A DNA stretch of 64,000 nt from positions 62,001 to 126,000 of the forward strand of contig CAJNOJ010000166.1 of assembly GCA_905250025.1 (NCBI GenBank). Direction: 5' to 3'. Position 1 is the first letter of the stretch. Each line of letters opens with the position of its first letter. The translations under genes were made by a program, and so were the position numbers. Source of the DNA: Adineta ricciae (taxonomy: Eukaryota; Rotifera; Eurotatoria; Adinetida; Adinetidae). This document shows positions 38,924 through 55,023 of this stretch, in pieces. The notes beneath the pieces are model-generated. The model was given only the letters and a program-made list of their open reading frames with translations. It was not told the origin of the DNA and ran no database searches.

Positions 38924-39416
38924 TCAGACTTTTTTCGATGCATAATGCACAATTGGTTTCGATCGTTTGTGGAAGAGTAATTTTCGTTTGATAACATATT
39001 CAACTTGATAACTTGTATTGTTCGCACCATCCTCTTGTTGTTTCCGCATGACGAACAATGGTTTTTCCAATTCAACCATTTTCCCATCAAGAACGTGTTG
39101 TCCAATCACGCATACAGGCATATCCTACAAGCATCGTCGCCATTTGCTGAACTTCAATTCATCTTAACTTACATTTTGGGTGAAAAATAGAAAGCCCAGA
39201 CGTTCACCGGATAAGGATTGTTTTCCAGCAGCATATTCCTACAGATGTGTTTGTAAAATGATCGTACTAATAGACAATCAACTTACTAAATTACCTTGCA
39301 ATTCAATCAGAAGTAGTTCCGATGAGTTTTCTGTTCTTTGAATCAAAGAAATGATTTTAAAGATGTGGACAAAAACGAAATGCAATCACTCACTGTCGAA
39401 TAAAGATTTGCACCAT
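38924..39416 (-). CDS. CHTF8: Chromosome transmission fidelity protein 8 homologue
   Basis: Four small exons, 39394-39416, 39287-39335, 39173-39238 and 38924-39124; 112 residues (human 121). It begins MVQIFIRQ (human MVQIVISS), followed by LLLIELQGNLE and IGQHVLDGKMVELEKP. It ends in KRSKPIVHYASKKV, against human RPKPIITSVPKKV. CHTF8 with DSCC1 and CHTF18 forms the alternative RFC clamp loader used in sister-chromatid cohesion. TTTTAG ends two bases before the ATG. The KMT5 stop is 214 bp upstream on the same strand. Confidence 0.93.
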
Positions 39417-39630
39417 ATCTAAAATTTGTCATTGTAGTTTTTAGTGTACAGAACAAAGGTGATATTCTTTTTTATTACGCAAAATCGATATATTTAAGCT
39501 TTTGTCTTATTAATTTCTGTTATTGGACTGCACAAAACAAACAGAAAATGTACAAATACACATACGTACACAAATATATGAAAGTTAGAGACAAACATCT
39601 GAACGATGCCATGTATTTCGAATGAAAATG

Positions 39631-42033
39631 TTATGTCTTTCGACGTTTACTCGCACGCAATGATGAATTATCGAGAGATGATCGTTTTCCATTCTCAAGT
39701 TTGATCGTAACGAGAGAAGATTTCGATGGATTCACCTTGCCCAGTTCATTGTACAGAATCGGATCAGGTCTCATACGGATTGTTAATTTTGGTACAATTT
39801 TTCGCTGAGAATTCGGATTCTCTTCTTCCTTCTTATTCAGATGATGATCGTTGTTTTCACTATCAGTTCGTGATGATAATGAACTAAATGAAGATGTACT
39901 TGAATGACGAAGTGAACGAAGAGTCGGTCGCCAAATAAGAAAATTTGGATTATTTGAATGAGTGGGTGTTGTCAACGAGGCTGATGATGATGAGTATTGA
40001 GAAATAGTACGTCGACGACCACCGGTGTACGTTCGCGAAGATGAGGATAACGATGATGATGACGATGTAGATAGCGCAGGTGAACGTAAACGTGATGAAC
40101 GAGTGTGATTCACCATTGTCTAATAGAAAAGGAGAAGATCAGTGGATTAAAGTCGAGATTCAGTTTTACTTGTGATTGGGTCGTGTTTGACGTAGATTCT
40201 GTCGTTTGTTTGGTAGGTATTGTCGATGAACGCGAAGTGGAATTCGTACCATCGGAGAAAAACGCAGAGTCGGACGAAGTAGTTGTCGCCGTGGATGGTG
40301 TTGGTTGATTTCGTGAGATAGTAACAGGCGATTTCGATGACGATGAATGTGTACTACTTGGTCGTCGACGAGTGATGAGTCGATTCACAGATGAAGGTTG
40401 AGAGGGTAGACTAGTGTTAATATTACTTGTTTTCTTCTTTCGAATAATCTCAAAAAGCGAAGAAGACCATTCGAGATAGAATTATGGAAGTTAAAATAAA
40501 CTTACTATCTTCTTCTTTTTGCATTTATTTTCATCAGAAGTAACTGTTGTTGTATTCTAAATGATAAACATAGTTTATCAAATAATTGATTAATGAAGTT
40601 TGATTTACATTCGTCATCACTTTTGCATCGTTGTTTGGAGAGATGAATTGGTCCGTTCTATTTCGATGATTTACTATTAATTGTTTTACTGGTATGAAAC
40701 TAGTTTCTACATCGGATGTTTCTTCTAAAATAATTAACATGTTTCCTTGTTTGTAATCTCGTGGTAAACACTTTACTTTTCTCTTTCATTGTCGCATTAC
40801 TATTATTCGCTGAATAGATCTTTCGTAAACGTTTGTCAGTTTGACGTAGACGTGTTGGAACAAGTATTGTTCTATTCGTTGATGATTGATTTGTCGTAGA
40901 TGTTGTTGAAGATGACGCGACCGTCCCTAATGCTGGTTTTGATAGTGCTGAATTGTCTCGCGCGAAACCACCTTGACCAAGCCTAGAATAGAAACAATGG
41001 TTGCGATCGACAGATTTATAAAGAATAGGCACCTACATTTCGCAACTACGACATTCACAAAGTGAATTGTTGTCACCGAAGAAATCCGATCCGTAACAAC
41101 AAGTGATTTCATCACCAACTTCGATCGGACGAAGAACATGTATATAAGCCGAACTTAAGCCTGTTGCCACGAACTGAATAACACGAAAGTTTTCATCGAT
41201 CTATCAGAAGAATACAATAACTATCGATTCTTACTTTACAATTTGCTCGACAATCATGGTTGATATAGGCTAAATACGAACACATATCAATGCGAAACAA
41301 AACTGATTAGGCGACTATTTACCGGCAGGACCAAGCCATAGTTGTGAGCACTTCTTTCGACATGAATACATAACAGAGAAATCGTTGACGCCAGGCTTGA
41401 GGAAAACTTGTTCTTCTTCTGGGCTTAATTCAGCTATACAACCAATTAACATTTCGATCTTATCATGTACTGCCCTGAAATGTCTCAGAAAACCACATGT
41501 ATGAATACCGACAGTTTTTATTTCTGCACTCACCATGCTTTGGTTGCTACAATTTTCCCTCCGCATTTTTCTGTTGAATATCGATAGCACGGTTGCAATG
41601 TCACACCAGAATTTACATTGAACAGATGAAGAAAACGAAATAGCTAAAACACCAATCGTCGAAAAATCTCATTTTCGTCCTTTCCAATGACTTACATGTT
41701 CTTTGAACGCCGCTAGTTGTACGGCACTTTTTCGAGCGAGTAAATTCTCATACCACGATCCAATGGCTGTGACTTGATTAAAACATTTTTCGTAATCTAG
41801 ATGCCGTTGAAATTGTTCGATTGCTAGCTTCCATTGCGGTAACAAACGACGATTTGCTCGAAAACGAACGTTCATCTTATGTGTGGTGAATCCAAACATA
41901 CTATCAACGACAATCATTGTCGCTAGATCATCGTTTTCACTAGAACATATTCATCTACTGATGAAAACATGAAAATATCAAGTTCCTACCAAAGATCAGC
42001 TACTGGTCGGGGTATACCAGTATACATTGACAT
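39631..42033 (-). CDS. KMT5B: Histone H4 Lys20 methyltransferase, SUV4-20/KMT5B-C type
   Basis: Eleven exons, 41990-42033, 41696-41939, 41534-41643, 41323-41474, 41235-41269, 41037-41200, 40777-40982, 40609-40724, 40506-40556, 40170-40448 and 39631-40119; 629 residues. The N-terminal SUV4-20 block ([13 protein letters not shown]) precedes the SET domain (about 100-255), with [20 protein letters not shown], the pseudoknot [10 protein letters not shown] and [13 protein letters not shown]. The post-SET Cys (CECRSCE) are present. The signature [13 protein letters not shown] follows. The rest is Ser/Thr/Arg-rich and disordered. It makes H4K20me2/3. Whether it corresponds to KMT5B or KMT5C cannot be told. 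It is the first gene of a four-gene same-strand series. Confidence 0.94.
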
Positions 42034-42572
42034 AATTCAATCAAAAAATTCTATTCATACTACAGTGAGAGTGTCTTATTTGCAATCAGATTAGAGCAAA
42101 GAAAATCGCTTCATATTTGATAGAATTCCAATTCTGAAATACAAAGAAAAACAACGACTATTTCCATATCTATAACAATGGATGATAGAATATTGGTGCC
42201 AAACGAAAAAATGTCTCTTTTGTTAGTTAACCATAAATGTCTACGGCCAATACTGACTGTTGATGAGTCATTGTGTATGTTTAACGTTCACTGACATCTA
42301 CTCTCTCTCTTTCGCTCTCTTCATCGTTATGATTGAGATGCTTCAATACAAATTGATCGTAATTTGATGATTATGTAGGACCAGAGAGAAATGTTCTATC
42401 GGACATGTTTATCGTCGTTTTCTTTCTGAATCGAAATTCAAATCGAACGTGAAATCTTTACTCTCTACGAAAACATTTGATTATTTGTCACGTGTAAGCC
42501 GAAGAAAAGAAAAGTGTAAATGAGTGCGGATAATAATCTTTCTTTCTCTTTTGTGAATATCTTCGTCTGATC
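42034..42572. other. Divergent intergenic region
   Basis: About 540 bp between the divergent starts of the KMT5 and BRCT genes, so likely a bidirectional promoter. It is pyrimidine-rich near 42300-42325. No gene seen. Confidence 0.5.
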
Positions 42573-43862
42573 ATGTCGTTTCAGGTTGAAACAGACAATA
42601 CCCTAGGTCACAAGTATCTGGTCGATTTCAAACGTCATCGAAGCACTTGTTCAATCGATGGGTGTCTTTCTCGAGCACAACGAAATTCATTTTGTGCAAA
42701 GTAATATAATTCAGCCCAATGAATTGTTATTGAAGGATATTATTCAATATTTCAGACATCTGCAAGCATATATTCAGCCAACGGAGGCGAAACGAGTTGG
42801 TTTCCATTAGAGAAATATTCGATTTGGTTTGATTATTTTTTCATTTAGTTAATGAATAAGAAAACATCTCATCGAAATTTTCCCACCAAAAAGCGTCTAG
42901 TCATGAAAAAGAAATCAACGCAACTCAATCCGTGGTCTACATCTACATCTGCAGAATCTGCCTCAACAAATACCAATATCAATGTTCATCAAATCAAACA
43001 GATCTTCTCCAAGTTTCATCACAATGTAAGCTCATCCGAACTTCATTCTCTTACTGGATCATTCTTGTTTTCAAGCTAACTAATGAAATCGATGATGATA
43101 TGAAATCCGAAAATTCAATCGAATACGATTACACGAATCCTATACCAACACCCATAAGCAATCATCACAAACAGCGACATGTTTCTATTGCAACCATCTA
43201 CTTGCAAGAAGAACAATGGGTACGATTAACTTTGTTCTTCTATGATAAATTTCTGTGTTTAGCATCAATTAGAATTGTTTATCAAACACTTTTCTTCGTA
43301 TGCTTCATTGTCGAATAATATGAATATTAATTCTTCTACAACACATTTGCTCGTCGATGATTCGTCCAATCCACTTCGATGTATATTCTCGAAAAAGATC
43401 TTTCAAGCAGCTGCTCGACGCATTTTCATAGTTTCAATCCGATGGATCGAAGAATGTCTCTTACGAAATGAAATCGTCGACGAAACACGATTCGAAATTC
43501 ACGGCGATCATTCCATGTCTACGATGCATTTAGCTCGTCGTTGTTCAACGCTACCACTATTCAGTCCCGCCATCGGATTCGTGATTAATTGTGCATCGTT
43601 TCAACGGACAATAACACGAAATGAATTAGCTGAGTTAGCCGTTCTTAGCGGAGCAACGGTATTCGAGCGGGAACAACATCAAGTAACTAAATCACAAGTC
43701 AAACTTCTAATTGTGCTCGTTGATCCAAATGCTGATCGATCTCGATTGGAAAATCAATATCGATCATGGCGTCACAATGTAAAATTTCTTACGCCAGGGT
43801 ACTTGTTGAAATCTATCATCTATCAAAAGCAACAACCATATGAAGATTTTGAACTACTTTAG
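42573..43862 (+). CDS. Zinc-binding N-terminus + tandem BRCT protein
   Basis: Exons 42573-42700, 42756-42795, 42849-43025, 43076-43219 and 43263-43862 give 362 residues. Residues about 26-46 show a C-x4-C-x9-C-x2-H set (CSIDGC, then FCAKH) that could bind one zinc. A basic, Ser/Thr-rich linker follows. Two BRCT domains of BRCA1 type fill the C-terminus: BRCT1 about 145-240 (IVSIRWIEECLL, then the FEIHGD exit motif) and BRCT2 about 245-360. Tandem BRCT pairs bind phosphopeptides in DNA-damage signalling. No RING domain is encoded here. The exon 2/3 junction uses a weak donor (GTTGGT) and is the least secure. Candidate orthologues are a diverged BRCA1/BARD1-like or MDC1-like protein. Confidence 0.7.
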
Positions 43863-44706
43863 ATTAGAAGTTGCATAAGCAGTGTTCTGTTTTGTTGAAA
43901 GTATATTTCGTTGTTTGCAAATATATGTGACCAATTAGTGAAATTCTTCTTATTACATAAGATCCATCTCATTTCTCTTTTTCTCGCTTTTCGATTCAAT
44001 GGGGATATCAATCTTGATAATACGACGAGCGATTCGTCATAGTGAAGACAAAGATTCGCACCTGAGATTACATGTCATCAAAGGCGAAATGTCCTATGCA
44101 TCCCTTGATCAGATTTACGGTGAATAGACATTCTCAACGGGAAGAATATAGATGCAAACTGAGCGATGAGGAAAATCAATTATGACGTCAGTGGGCTATG
44201 TTCTTCGTTACACTCTGGTAATTGTCCTTGAGTTCAATGCACTTGACTTGACATAGAGAAGATAGATTTGAATTCGTAGTAATGTTTATCTGACTTTATT
44301 TCTATATAGTATCACGAGAAATGTGTGAAATTGAAAGAGTTTCTCTTCTTCCTATTTGACGAATATCTTACTAAGAAAATTGTACTGTTGACTAGTAAGA
44401 ATTGCCTTTCGTGGTTTTCGTGGAGAAGTCGAAGAAGAAATGCTAATCTAAATATGGTTATGAACAGTCGATCTCCTCGCACACAAAGTGTTCCGTCTTT
44501 CATTTTACTGTTCTCTCTGTGTGTGTGATGAGCGAGAGAAAAAAGAAAATGTTTAGAGATTCGACAAAATGAAGAAGGAAAAAAACGGATCAAAGCAGAA
44601 CACAGTTACACACACACACACACCCATATATGTATATACATTTACACTCATATTTAAACATTCGAACATAGATACACAAAGAGAGAGAGAAAGAAGATAT
44701 ATATTT
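43863..44706. other. Convergent intergenic region
   Basis: About 840 bp between the stops of the BRCT gene and INTS12. A CA run lies at 44607-44624 and a GA run near 44681-44693. No gene seen. Confidence 0.5.
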
Positions 44707-46511
44707 TCAAAATTTTTTAGTCAGACTCTTTTCCGCTGCTCTTTTCTTCATTAGTTTCAAACGTTTTTCATAATCCAAGCCAGTTGCTCGTTTGGCATTG
44801 GCACTAGTTGACGAGGGAGAATTACTTCCTGAACTATTACTGCCTGAACTATTCAAACGATTGAGAGCTGGAGGGGTTGTCGAAGGAGGCGATTTTAGTA
44901 GCGAAGTTGGTCGACCGATGGGCGTCGGTGAACTAATTCGTTGTAGAGGTTTGTTTGCCGGTAGCAACTTTTGCGTGGACTTTGAAGATGATAATTGAGG
45001 TTTTAGTACAGGCGGAGATGATGGTACACTGGGTTTTAGTGATGAATTTGTAGGTTTTATCGATCCAGTTGTGTTGTTCGATGTTAATGAACTGGTATTA
45101 CCATTGCTTGGCTGTTTCAACAGAGGATTCAATGAAGTTGTACTCGTAGGTTTGGGTGATGGAGGTGAACGTTTAATATTATTACTATTAGTGGATGAAG
45201 TTAATGCATTTAAATCGGCAAGAATTGCTGATGTGGACAATGGACTAGTACTCGATTCTGGTGTACTCTTTTTTTCTTTAAACCCAGTGGCTAACGATGC
45301 CCATCCGTTGGCGTTTTTTGGAGTTGTGCCATTCGTTACTGACGAAGTCGAATTGGACGCGGTTGAGTGATTATTTGCTGAACTATCTGATGTAATAGAT
45401 TCGGATGACTAGAACAGAAAAATCAAAGGTAAGAAAGTATGTTCAATCGCGAGCACGCAATCTTCTTACTTTTGGTTTGAAGGAAAAAAATGAACTTGTG
45501 ACATCTGCAATTGACGTTGATAAACCTTTTTTACCAGTAGATAGCGTTGACTCGGCCGGTTTGGATTTTATATTTGATACAGATGGATTACTATTTGTTT
45601 TGGTCTCTTTTATGGATGTTTGGGATTGTTGCTAAAAAGAAAAGATCAATAATATTTGCGTTCGATGAATTCTCAAAACGTACTCTCTTATTGATCATTT
45701 TCCGACATTTCGAGCAATACCATAGGCATCGAGGATCACTAATATCAGCAGTACTAACTGGAGGTTTATGACACTTTTGATGATACTTCGCTTGGCATTC
45801 ATGACATTCGACTAAACGGTTATCTTTCTCTTCAGTTAATACCCTAGAAAAGAGCGAATATTTGAAGACTTCGTCAGCAAATCAAGGATTATACTTACAT
45901 GCATTTATTACAAACAAGACCTAGTTCGATAGCAAACTCATCCATATCTCGAGTTGCTGATGTAGATGGATTTGATTGAGATTCTGATGGTTTCGATTTG
46001 CTTTCATCACTACTATTTTCATCATCGTATATATCATCATCTTTAGTACTCGTAATCACTTTTTCTTCAGGTTGACTTTTCTTTTTCTTAAGACTTTCGT
46101 CATCATCTTTTGTTGTCACAGATTTGAGACGTTTCGTGGGCGGAGGCTTAGAATTTGCTGACAATGGTGCTGAGCGCTTTTTCTGCATAGAGAAAAAGCA
46201 AATGGATCCTTCCCGGAAAGCAAGCGAAATACTTACAGGTAACGGTTGCGGCGAATTGCTCGCTGGCAATACTTCAGATTTGGAATCTGACGAAATTTGT
46301 TCCGGAGAGTGCTAAACGAACGGAGATCAACATGCGTGATGAACGTATAAAAAAGAAAACGTACTTTCGGTGATTTAACTCCTTGCTTGTTTTCTTTGAT
46401 AAGTTCATCGATGAGCAGCTCAAATTGTTCGGTCATATCCGATGGACTGGCTAGAAAAATTGAAAGTGTTCTTTGAAGATAATCAAGTTGTCTCAATGGT
46501 TGTAGATCCAT
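44707..46511 (-). CDS. INTS12: Integrator complex subunit 12
   Basis: Six exons, 46365-46511, 46237-46311, 45899-46182, 45684-45843, 45470-45631 and 44707-45408; 509 residues (human 462). The order is an N-terminal helical segment, an acidic/Lys disordered region, then a C4HC3 PHD finger (about 164-222) with LVCNKCMVL, CHECQAKYHQKCHKP and WYCSKC. A long Ser/Pro/Asn-rich region follows. The C-terminal signature YEKRLKLMKKRAAEKS matches the conserved end of INTS12. Integrator cleaves nascent snRNA and other Pol II transcripts. An ATTTCAG site lies about 50 bp upstream of the ATG. Confidence 0.93.
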
Positions 46512-48372
46512 TTTTTGAAATTAATCTTGTTTAAATATGGAAAATGAAATCTGAAATAAAAGATTTGCTTCGAATTTGATCGGACATTGTTTTGTTTTGA
46601 AAGAAAATGTTTGTCGATGGTTTATTTCAATAATATCAATGTGTGTGCGTGTGAGTGCGCTTTCAAACAAGTGGATGTCGATGAACATCTGTTTTCTCAT
46701 TGAAAATAGTTCTATCTTTTACATCAAAAGAAGCTTGTTTTAAAAGATCAAAATCTGCTACCTTACGTATGGAAATGTATGAGTTTGAAAAATCATACCT
46801 GAGAGTTTCAATCGAAATTTGGAATAGTGACGACGTGGAGAAGACGAACAAGAACCATATTGCACATTTGTTCTTCGTCTGCTCATTGGTTTTCTTCTTG
46901 AATATCTAGAAAACACCCTTAGATGTTCACGTGTTCAACTCACAATAAGAAAACAACATGTTTATTCAATGGCATCTAACGACATCTACACGAGATCAAT
47001 GCTTTTGAACGCTTCTGAAGACTTTGTCTAGGAAATCTTTTCTTTGTCGAACAGTTTTCATTCGTTGAGCAACTTCTGACTCGTTTCGGAATGAAGTTTA
47101 TCAAAAAGATTAAAATTCTTCGTTACCAACAACTACTGACATCTACTAGAAGTAACCAGTTTGCTGACATATATAATCCCTCGCTGATAGTCCTCTCGTT
47201 TTTTTTTATCTTCCTGTTTTCTCTTGATAATATGATATAAAAATAGAAGTTTTTATATTGAAATGAGTTCGAGAAAAACATGTCATATTGCAAGTAGCCG
47301 AGCACTCCAATTTGCATCTCTTTCGATCAGCATTTGACAAACATTGAATGTAGATACGAAATATGTGCACCAGCACGCCGAATGTAGCCTCCTATGTATG
47401 TGCGTGTTTTTTCGGTAGTGTTCAATCTATTTGACAAAATGTACATGTTTTTATTTCACTCAATAGCAATTCTCTGCTCGCTCTGCTCAGCACGTTCTTT
47501 TCAACCAGAAACCATCTGTGTTGCCTCTCTATTCATCTTTCAGAACGAACGAAATTATGCGTTGGGTATCGATCTCCATTTGCCAACGTCATCGCCTAGA
47601 ATAGAAAAGAAAGACGAAGAAAGAATAGGTGCTTTATATTTCCTCTCTCATCGCGAAATATAATGACCGCATAGAACGATGACGATGTACGTTACCCGAG
47701 AAGAGAAAAGAGAAGGCTCGAGCCGAGATTCGAACTACCCTCCTTCTCACAGCATTGATCTCACATACACACACACGCACACATCCAAAGAAAATGACGG
47801 AAAAAAACCAACAGCGAGCCCTGCATCATCGCCCTCTATTTATATGTCGCTGTTTCTCTCTCACTCGCTTACAATTCAGAGAGAAGGAGAGAAAAAGAGA
47901 AGAATAAGAAAAAAACACATGAAGAAAAGAAAATAACATATAGACAAACAACACGAACGTAAGGATATATATGGCGTCGTCATGTGTCTCGATAGAGAAA
48001 TTTAAGCAAACGAACAAGGAGAAAGACGAGGAAAAGAAAGAATGAGAGAAAGAAGAAAAAGAGAGAATGATAGTCGACGGACGCCATTCATATAGCATGT
48101 TGAATTGACTCTATGCGGACGTTTCATAGAACGACAAGAAAAAAAGAAAATGAGAAATAATATTACACCTACAGTGCATGTCCTGTAAAAATTTCATCGG
48201 GTAATAGAAGTAAAAGGGTTGGTAGCGGTGGGGTCGATTGTTTCTTCTCAGCTGATTTGCTTAGTACAAAAGAAATCAGTTGTGCTTCGATTCGATTGAA
48301 TACCTCAGGTTCTCAATCGGATGCTTTTATTTCAATTTCTTATTTTTTTTACACACAGAAAACGACGAAAAA
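46512..48372. other. Intergenic region
   Basis: About 1.9 kb between the INTS12 start and the 3' end of the ADP-ribosyltransferase gene. It is AT-rich with TG, CA and purine runs (46637-46655; 47765-47785; 47870-48065). No supportable gene or RNA was found. Confidence 0.5.
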
Positions 48373-50190
48373 TCAACGAAAAAGTAACATTGAAAACCAT
48401 TTGTTTGGGATATATTCTAAATGAGCTTTCATATCAGTACATTGCTTGAATAAATAATTTCGTTTAATTTCGGTCCATCTCATCTTTGCGTNNNNNNNNN
48501 NNNNNNNNNNNNNNNNNNNNNNNNNNNNNNNNNNNNNNNNNTGATTGGGAGGAAGTGATTGTAGTTGAATTTTGAGAGCTTGTTCATATGATGAAAGTGC
48601 CTTGGGATAATCACCCATGGCAGAATACGCTACACCGATGTTGTTGTAGGATGAAGCCACACTAGGGTGATTGGGAGGAAGTGATTGTAGTTTAATTTTG
48701 AGAGCTTGTTCATGTGATGAAAGTGCCTTGGGATAATCACCCATGGCAGAATACGCTACACCGATGTTGTTGTAGGATAAAGCCACATCGGGATGATTGG
48801 GAGGAAGTGGTTGTAGTTGAATTTTGAGAGCTTGTTCATATGATGAAAGTGCCTTGGGATAATCACCCATGGCAGAATACGCTACACCGATGTTGTTGTA
48901 GGATAAAGCCACATCGGGATGATTGGGAGGAAGTGATTGTTCTCGTATTTTGAGAGCTTGTTCATATGATGAAAGTGCCTTGGGATAATCACCCATGTTG
49001 TAATACGCATTACCGATGTTGTTGTAGGATGAAGCCACATGAGGATCATTGGGAGGAAGTGATTGCAGTTGAATTTTGAGAGCTTGTTCATATGATGAAA
49101 GTGCCTTGGGATAATCACCCATGGCAGAATACGCTACACCGATGTTGTTGTAGGATGAAGCCACACTAGGATGATTGGGAGAAGATGACATCAAGCTAAC
49201 TTCAAGAGATTTTCGAAAAAGTGTTATTGCCTCCTCATATTGCCCTCTCTGGCATTTAATGTTACCCAGGTGATTATATACATCGATTGCAGAGTCTTCA
49301 GAAGGCGTTTCGTCAATCAGAACTCGACAGATTCGTTCAGCAATGTCTGACTGTGCTATGTTAGCGAGTACTAGAGTCAGTCGTGACCATCCCTCTGCAT
49401 TTGGAAAGCTTTCTTTTCGAATCTGTTCAGTAAGTGCCGTCAATTCTTCGTCATTGTCACTGGTCAATGACAACGCCACTTCGTACACTTTCTCGTTCCC
49501 ATCCATGGGCTTAACATCTCTTATGCGAAAGATACTGTGCATCGAAAACAGTACCTCTTCTTCTTCGGGAAACTGACTGATGTGACGAACCGAAGCGAAT
49601 GACGTTGTTGATTGCTTTGGATCAATTGTGATCACAAATAGAACACTGACCACATCACTGTTCTTTCGATTTCCTGGAGTAAAGATAAGAGAAACGTTGC
49701 GATTCTCACTGGTAGAGAGGAAATTATTGAATGACATTAGCCCACCCTTCGTTGCCATCAATTGATCAAAATCTTTCTTCATTAAACCTTGACCACGGTA
49801 AACTGTACAGCATTTAGCAGTAGGTGATGCATCACCAAACTGTTGTTTGTGCAATTCTTCAATATGTCGATGAAGGTCGCTGATGAAAAAGCCCATCAAT
49901 GTGATCACTTCACCATCCATCACTCGTAATGCACGATTCAGCATACTGTATAAAAATCGTTGTGTTGTATACCACCAAATAGGTTTGTGTTGATGATATT
50001 CGTCTTCCAGTTGTTTCACTTTCTTTCGATCCACTTCAGTATCAACGAAATTATCACAGCAATACTTCACGAGCTGTTTGATATGTTTATCCTTAAATTG
50101 AATTGTTAAAAGTATTTCTTTAATGATCTTTGTGTACATAAATGATGGCTCTAGTCGATCTAATCGTTTACCAGATTGCACAAAACTCAT
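48373..50190 (-). CDS. Arginine ADP-ribosyltransferase + TPR repeat protein (assembly gap)
   Basis: An open frame of 605 codons including 18 unknown ones. Residues about 75-240 form an ART domain with the R-S-ExE set: R132 in VYRGQG, S-T-S at 159-161, and E210-x-E212 in PEEEEVLF. This is the arginine-specific pattern. Five visible near-identical 42-residue TPR units (kinesin-light-chain-like, GDYPKALSSYEQAL) follow, cut by 50 Ns (48492-48541). The 39 residues after the gap are not TPR-like and may not belong to the gene. The ART-TPR architecture is abundant in bdelloids. Relative to usual members the N-terminus appears shortened, starting only 38 bp after the FAM135 stop. Intact function cannot be judged across the gap. 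Confidence 0.8.
   Translation of the reverse strand: MSFVQSGKRLDRLEPSFMYTKIIKEILLTIQFKDKHIKQLVKYCCDNFVDTEVDRKKVKQLEDEYHQHKPIWWYTTQRFLYSMLNRALRVMDGEVITLMGFFISDLHRHIEELHKQQFGDASPTAKCCTVYRGQGLMKKDFDQLMATKGGLMSFNNFLSTSENRNVSLIFTPGNRKNSDVVSVLFVITIDPKQSTTSFASVRHISQFPEEEEVLFSMHSIFRIRDVKPMDGNEKVYEVALSLTSDNDEELTALTEQIRKESFPNAEGWSRLTLVLANIAQSDIAERICRVLIDETPSEDSAIDVYNHLGNIKCQRGQYEEAITLFRKSLEVSLMSSSPNHPSVASSYNNIGVAYSAMGDYPKALSSYEQALKIQLQSLPPNDPHVASSYNNIGNAYYNMGDYPKALSSYEQALKIREQSLPPNHPDVALSYNNIGVAYSAMGDYPKALSSYEQALKIQLQPLPPNHPDVALSYNNIGVAYSAMGDYPKALSSHEQALKIKLQSLPPNHPSVASSYNNIGVAYSAMGDYPKALSSYEQALKIQLQSLPPNXXXXXXXXXXXXXXXXXXAKMRWTEIKRNYLFKQCTDMKAHLEYIPNKWFSMLLFR
48492..48541. other. Assembly gap (50 N)
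   Basis: Fifty consecutive Ns interrupt the TPR array. The round number suggests a placeholder, so the true repeat count and the reading frame beyond the gap are unknown. Confidence 0.99.
48542..49175 (-). repeat. Tandem 126-bp TPR-coding repeats
   Basis: Five head-to-tail units of 126 bp (42 codons) that differ at only a few positions, each encoding one helix-turn-helix TPR. Differences cluster at the helix ends (for example SVASS against DVALS). High identity points to recent expansion or homogenisation, or to a difficult assembly. Confidence 0.9.
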
Positions 50191-50228
50191 AGGAATAACA
50201 TTGAGTTCATATCGACGAATGATTTTCG

Positions 50229-54273
<4,045 letters not shown>

Positions 54274-55023
54274 GGTCTGATCTTCACGAATCACATTGCT
54301 ACGAATGGTGTTGGAATGAAAATTTCCTTACCTTTTTATACGGTTAGCCAAAGACTCGAACCTTCATTCTCGATTTGACGAGAAAATCATCTGATCTTTT
54401 GCGTTGTTTTGAAGAAAGAAGTCGAAGAAGAACGACAGGATGGAAAGAAAAAAATATTCTCGAAATATAGAGAAAATCAAAGAGGAAGGTCTGCTTACCT
54501 ACAAACGAAGCTTGTCTCTAAATTTCACCGGAAAATTTTCGTTGACCAAAGGAAATTTTTTTTTCGTTGTAAAAAGTCGAAAATCCTTTTTTTACTTTCA
54601 AATAAATAAATCTCGACGAAAAACACGACATTCCAACTGTCTCGATTCTGATTGGTGTTACTAATGACGAACGGATATTCTATGGATCGATGCTCTATTA
54701 TTGGAGAAAACAACAGCATAACAGTAAGAAGAAGAAAAACGCGCATCGACAATTAAAATAGACAAGAAAAGACTTCACTTCATTCAATTTGGATATTTTC
54801 CAAAAAGACCATTTTTACCTTTTACATATTGACAAATCAGAACTAATCCATTTCGGATGATTCATCATATTCATTCTTCTTTGTTTTTTTTTAGTTATTT
54901 TATTCATTCAGACAGATATATTGTATACGTAGCAAACGATTAATCATTCTGGCATCGTGAGAGTGATTATTCTCATCTCGACGAGTTATTTCGTGTTTGT
55001 TTATTAGTTCGCAAAAACAAAAT
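54274..55023. other. Divergent intergenic region
   Basis: About 750 bp between the FAM135 and TDRD3 starts, so likely a bidirectional promoter. AT-rich, purine-rich around 54405-54480. No gene seen. Confidence 0.5.

Noticed and set aside
47700-47740. B-box-like TTCGAA word (tRNA candidate)
   Set aside because: The flanking bases cannot form a T-stem and there is no A box at the right distance.
54330-54370. GGTTCGAGTC on the minus strand (tRNA T-loop-like)
   Set aside because: The T-stem does not pair and no acceptor or D-arm is present.
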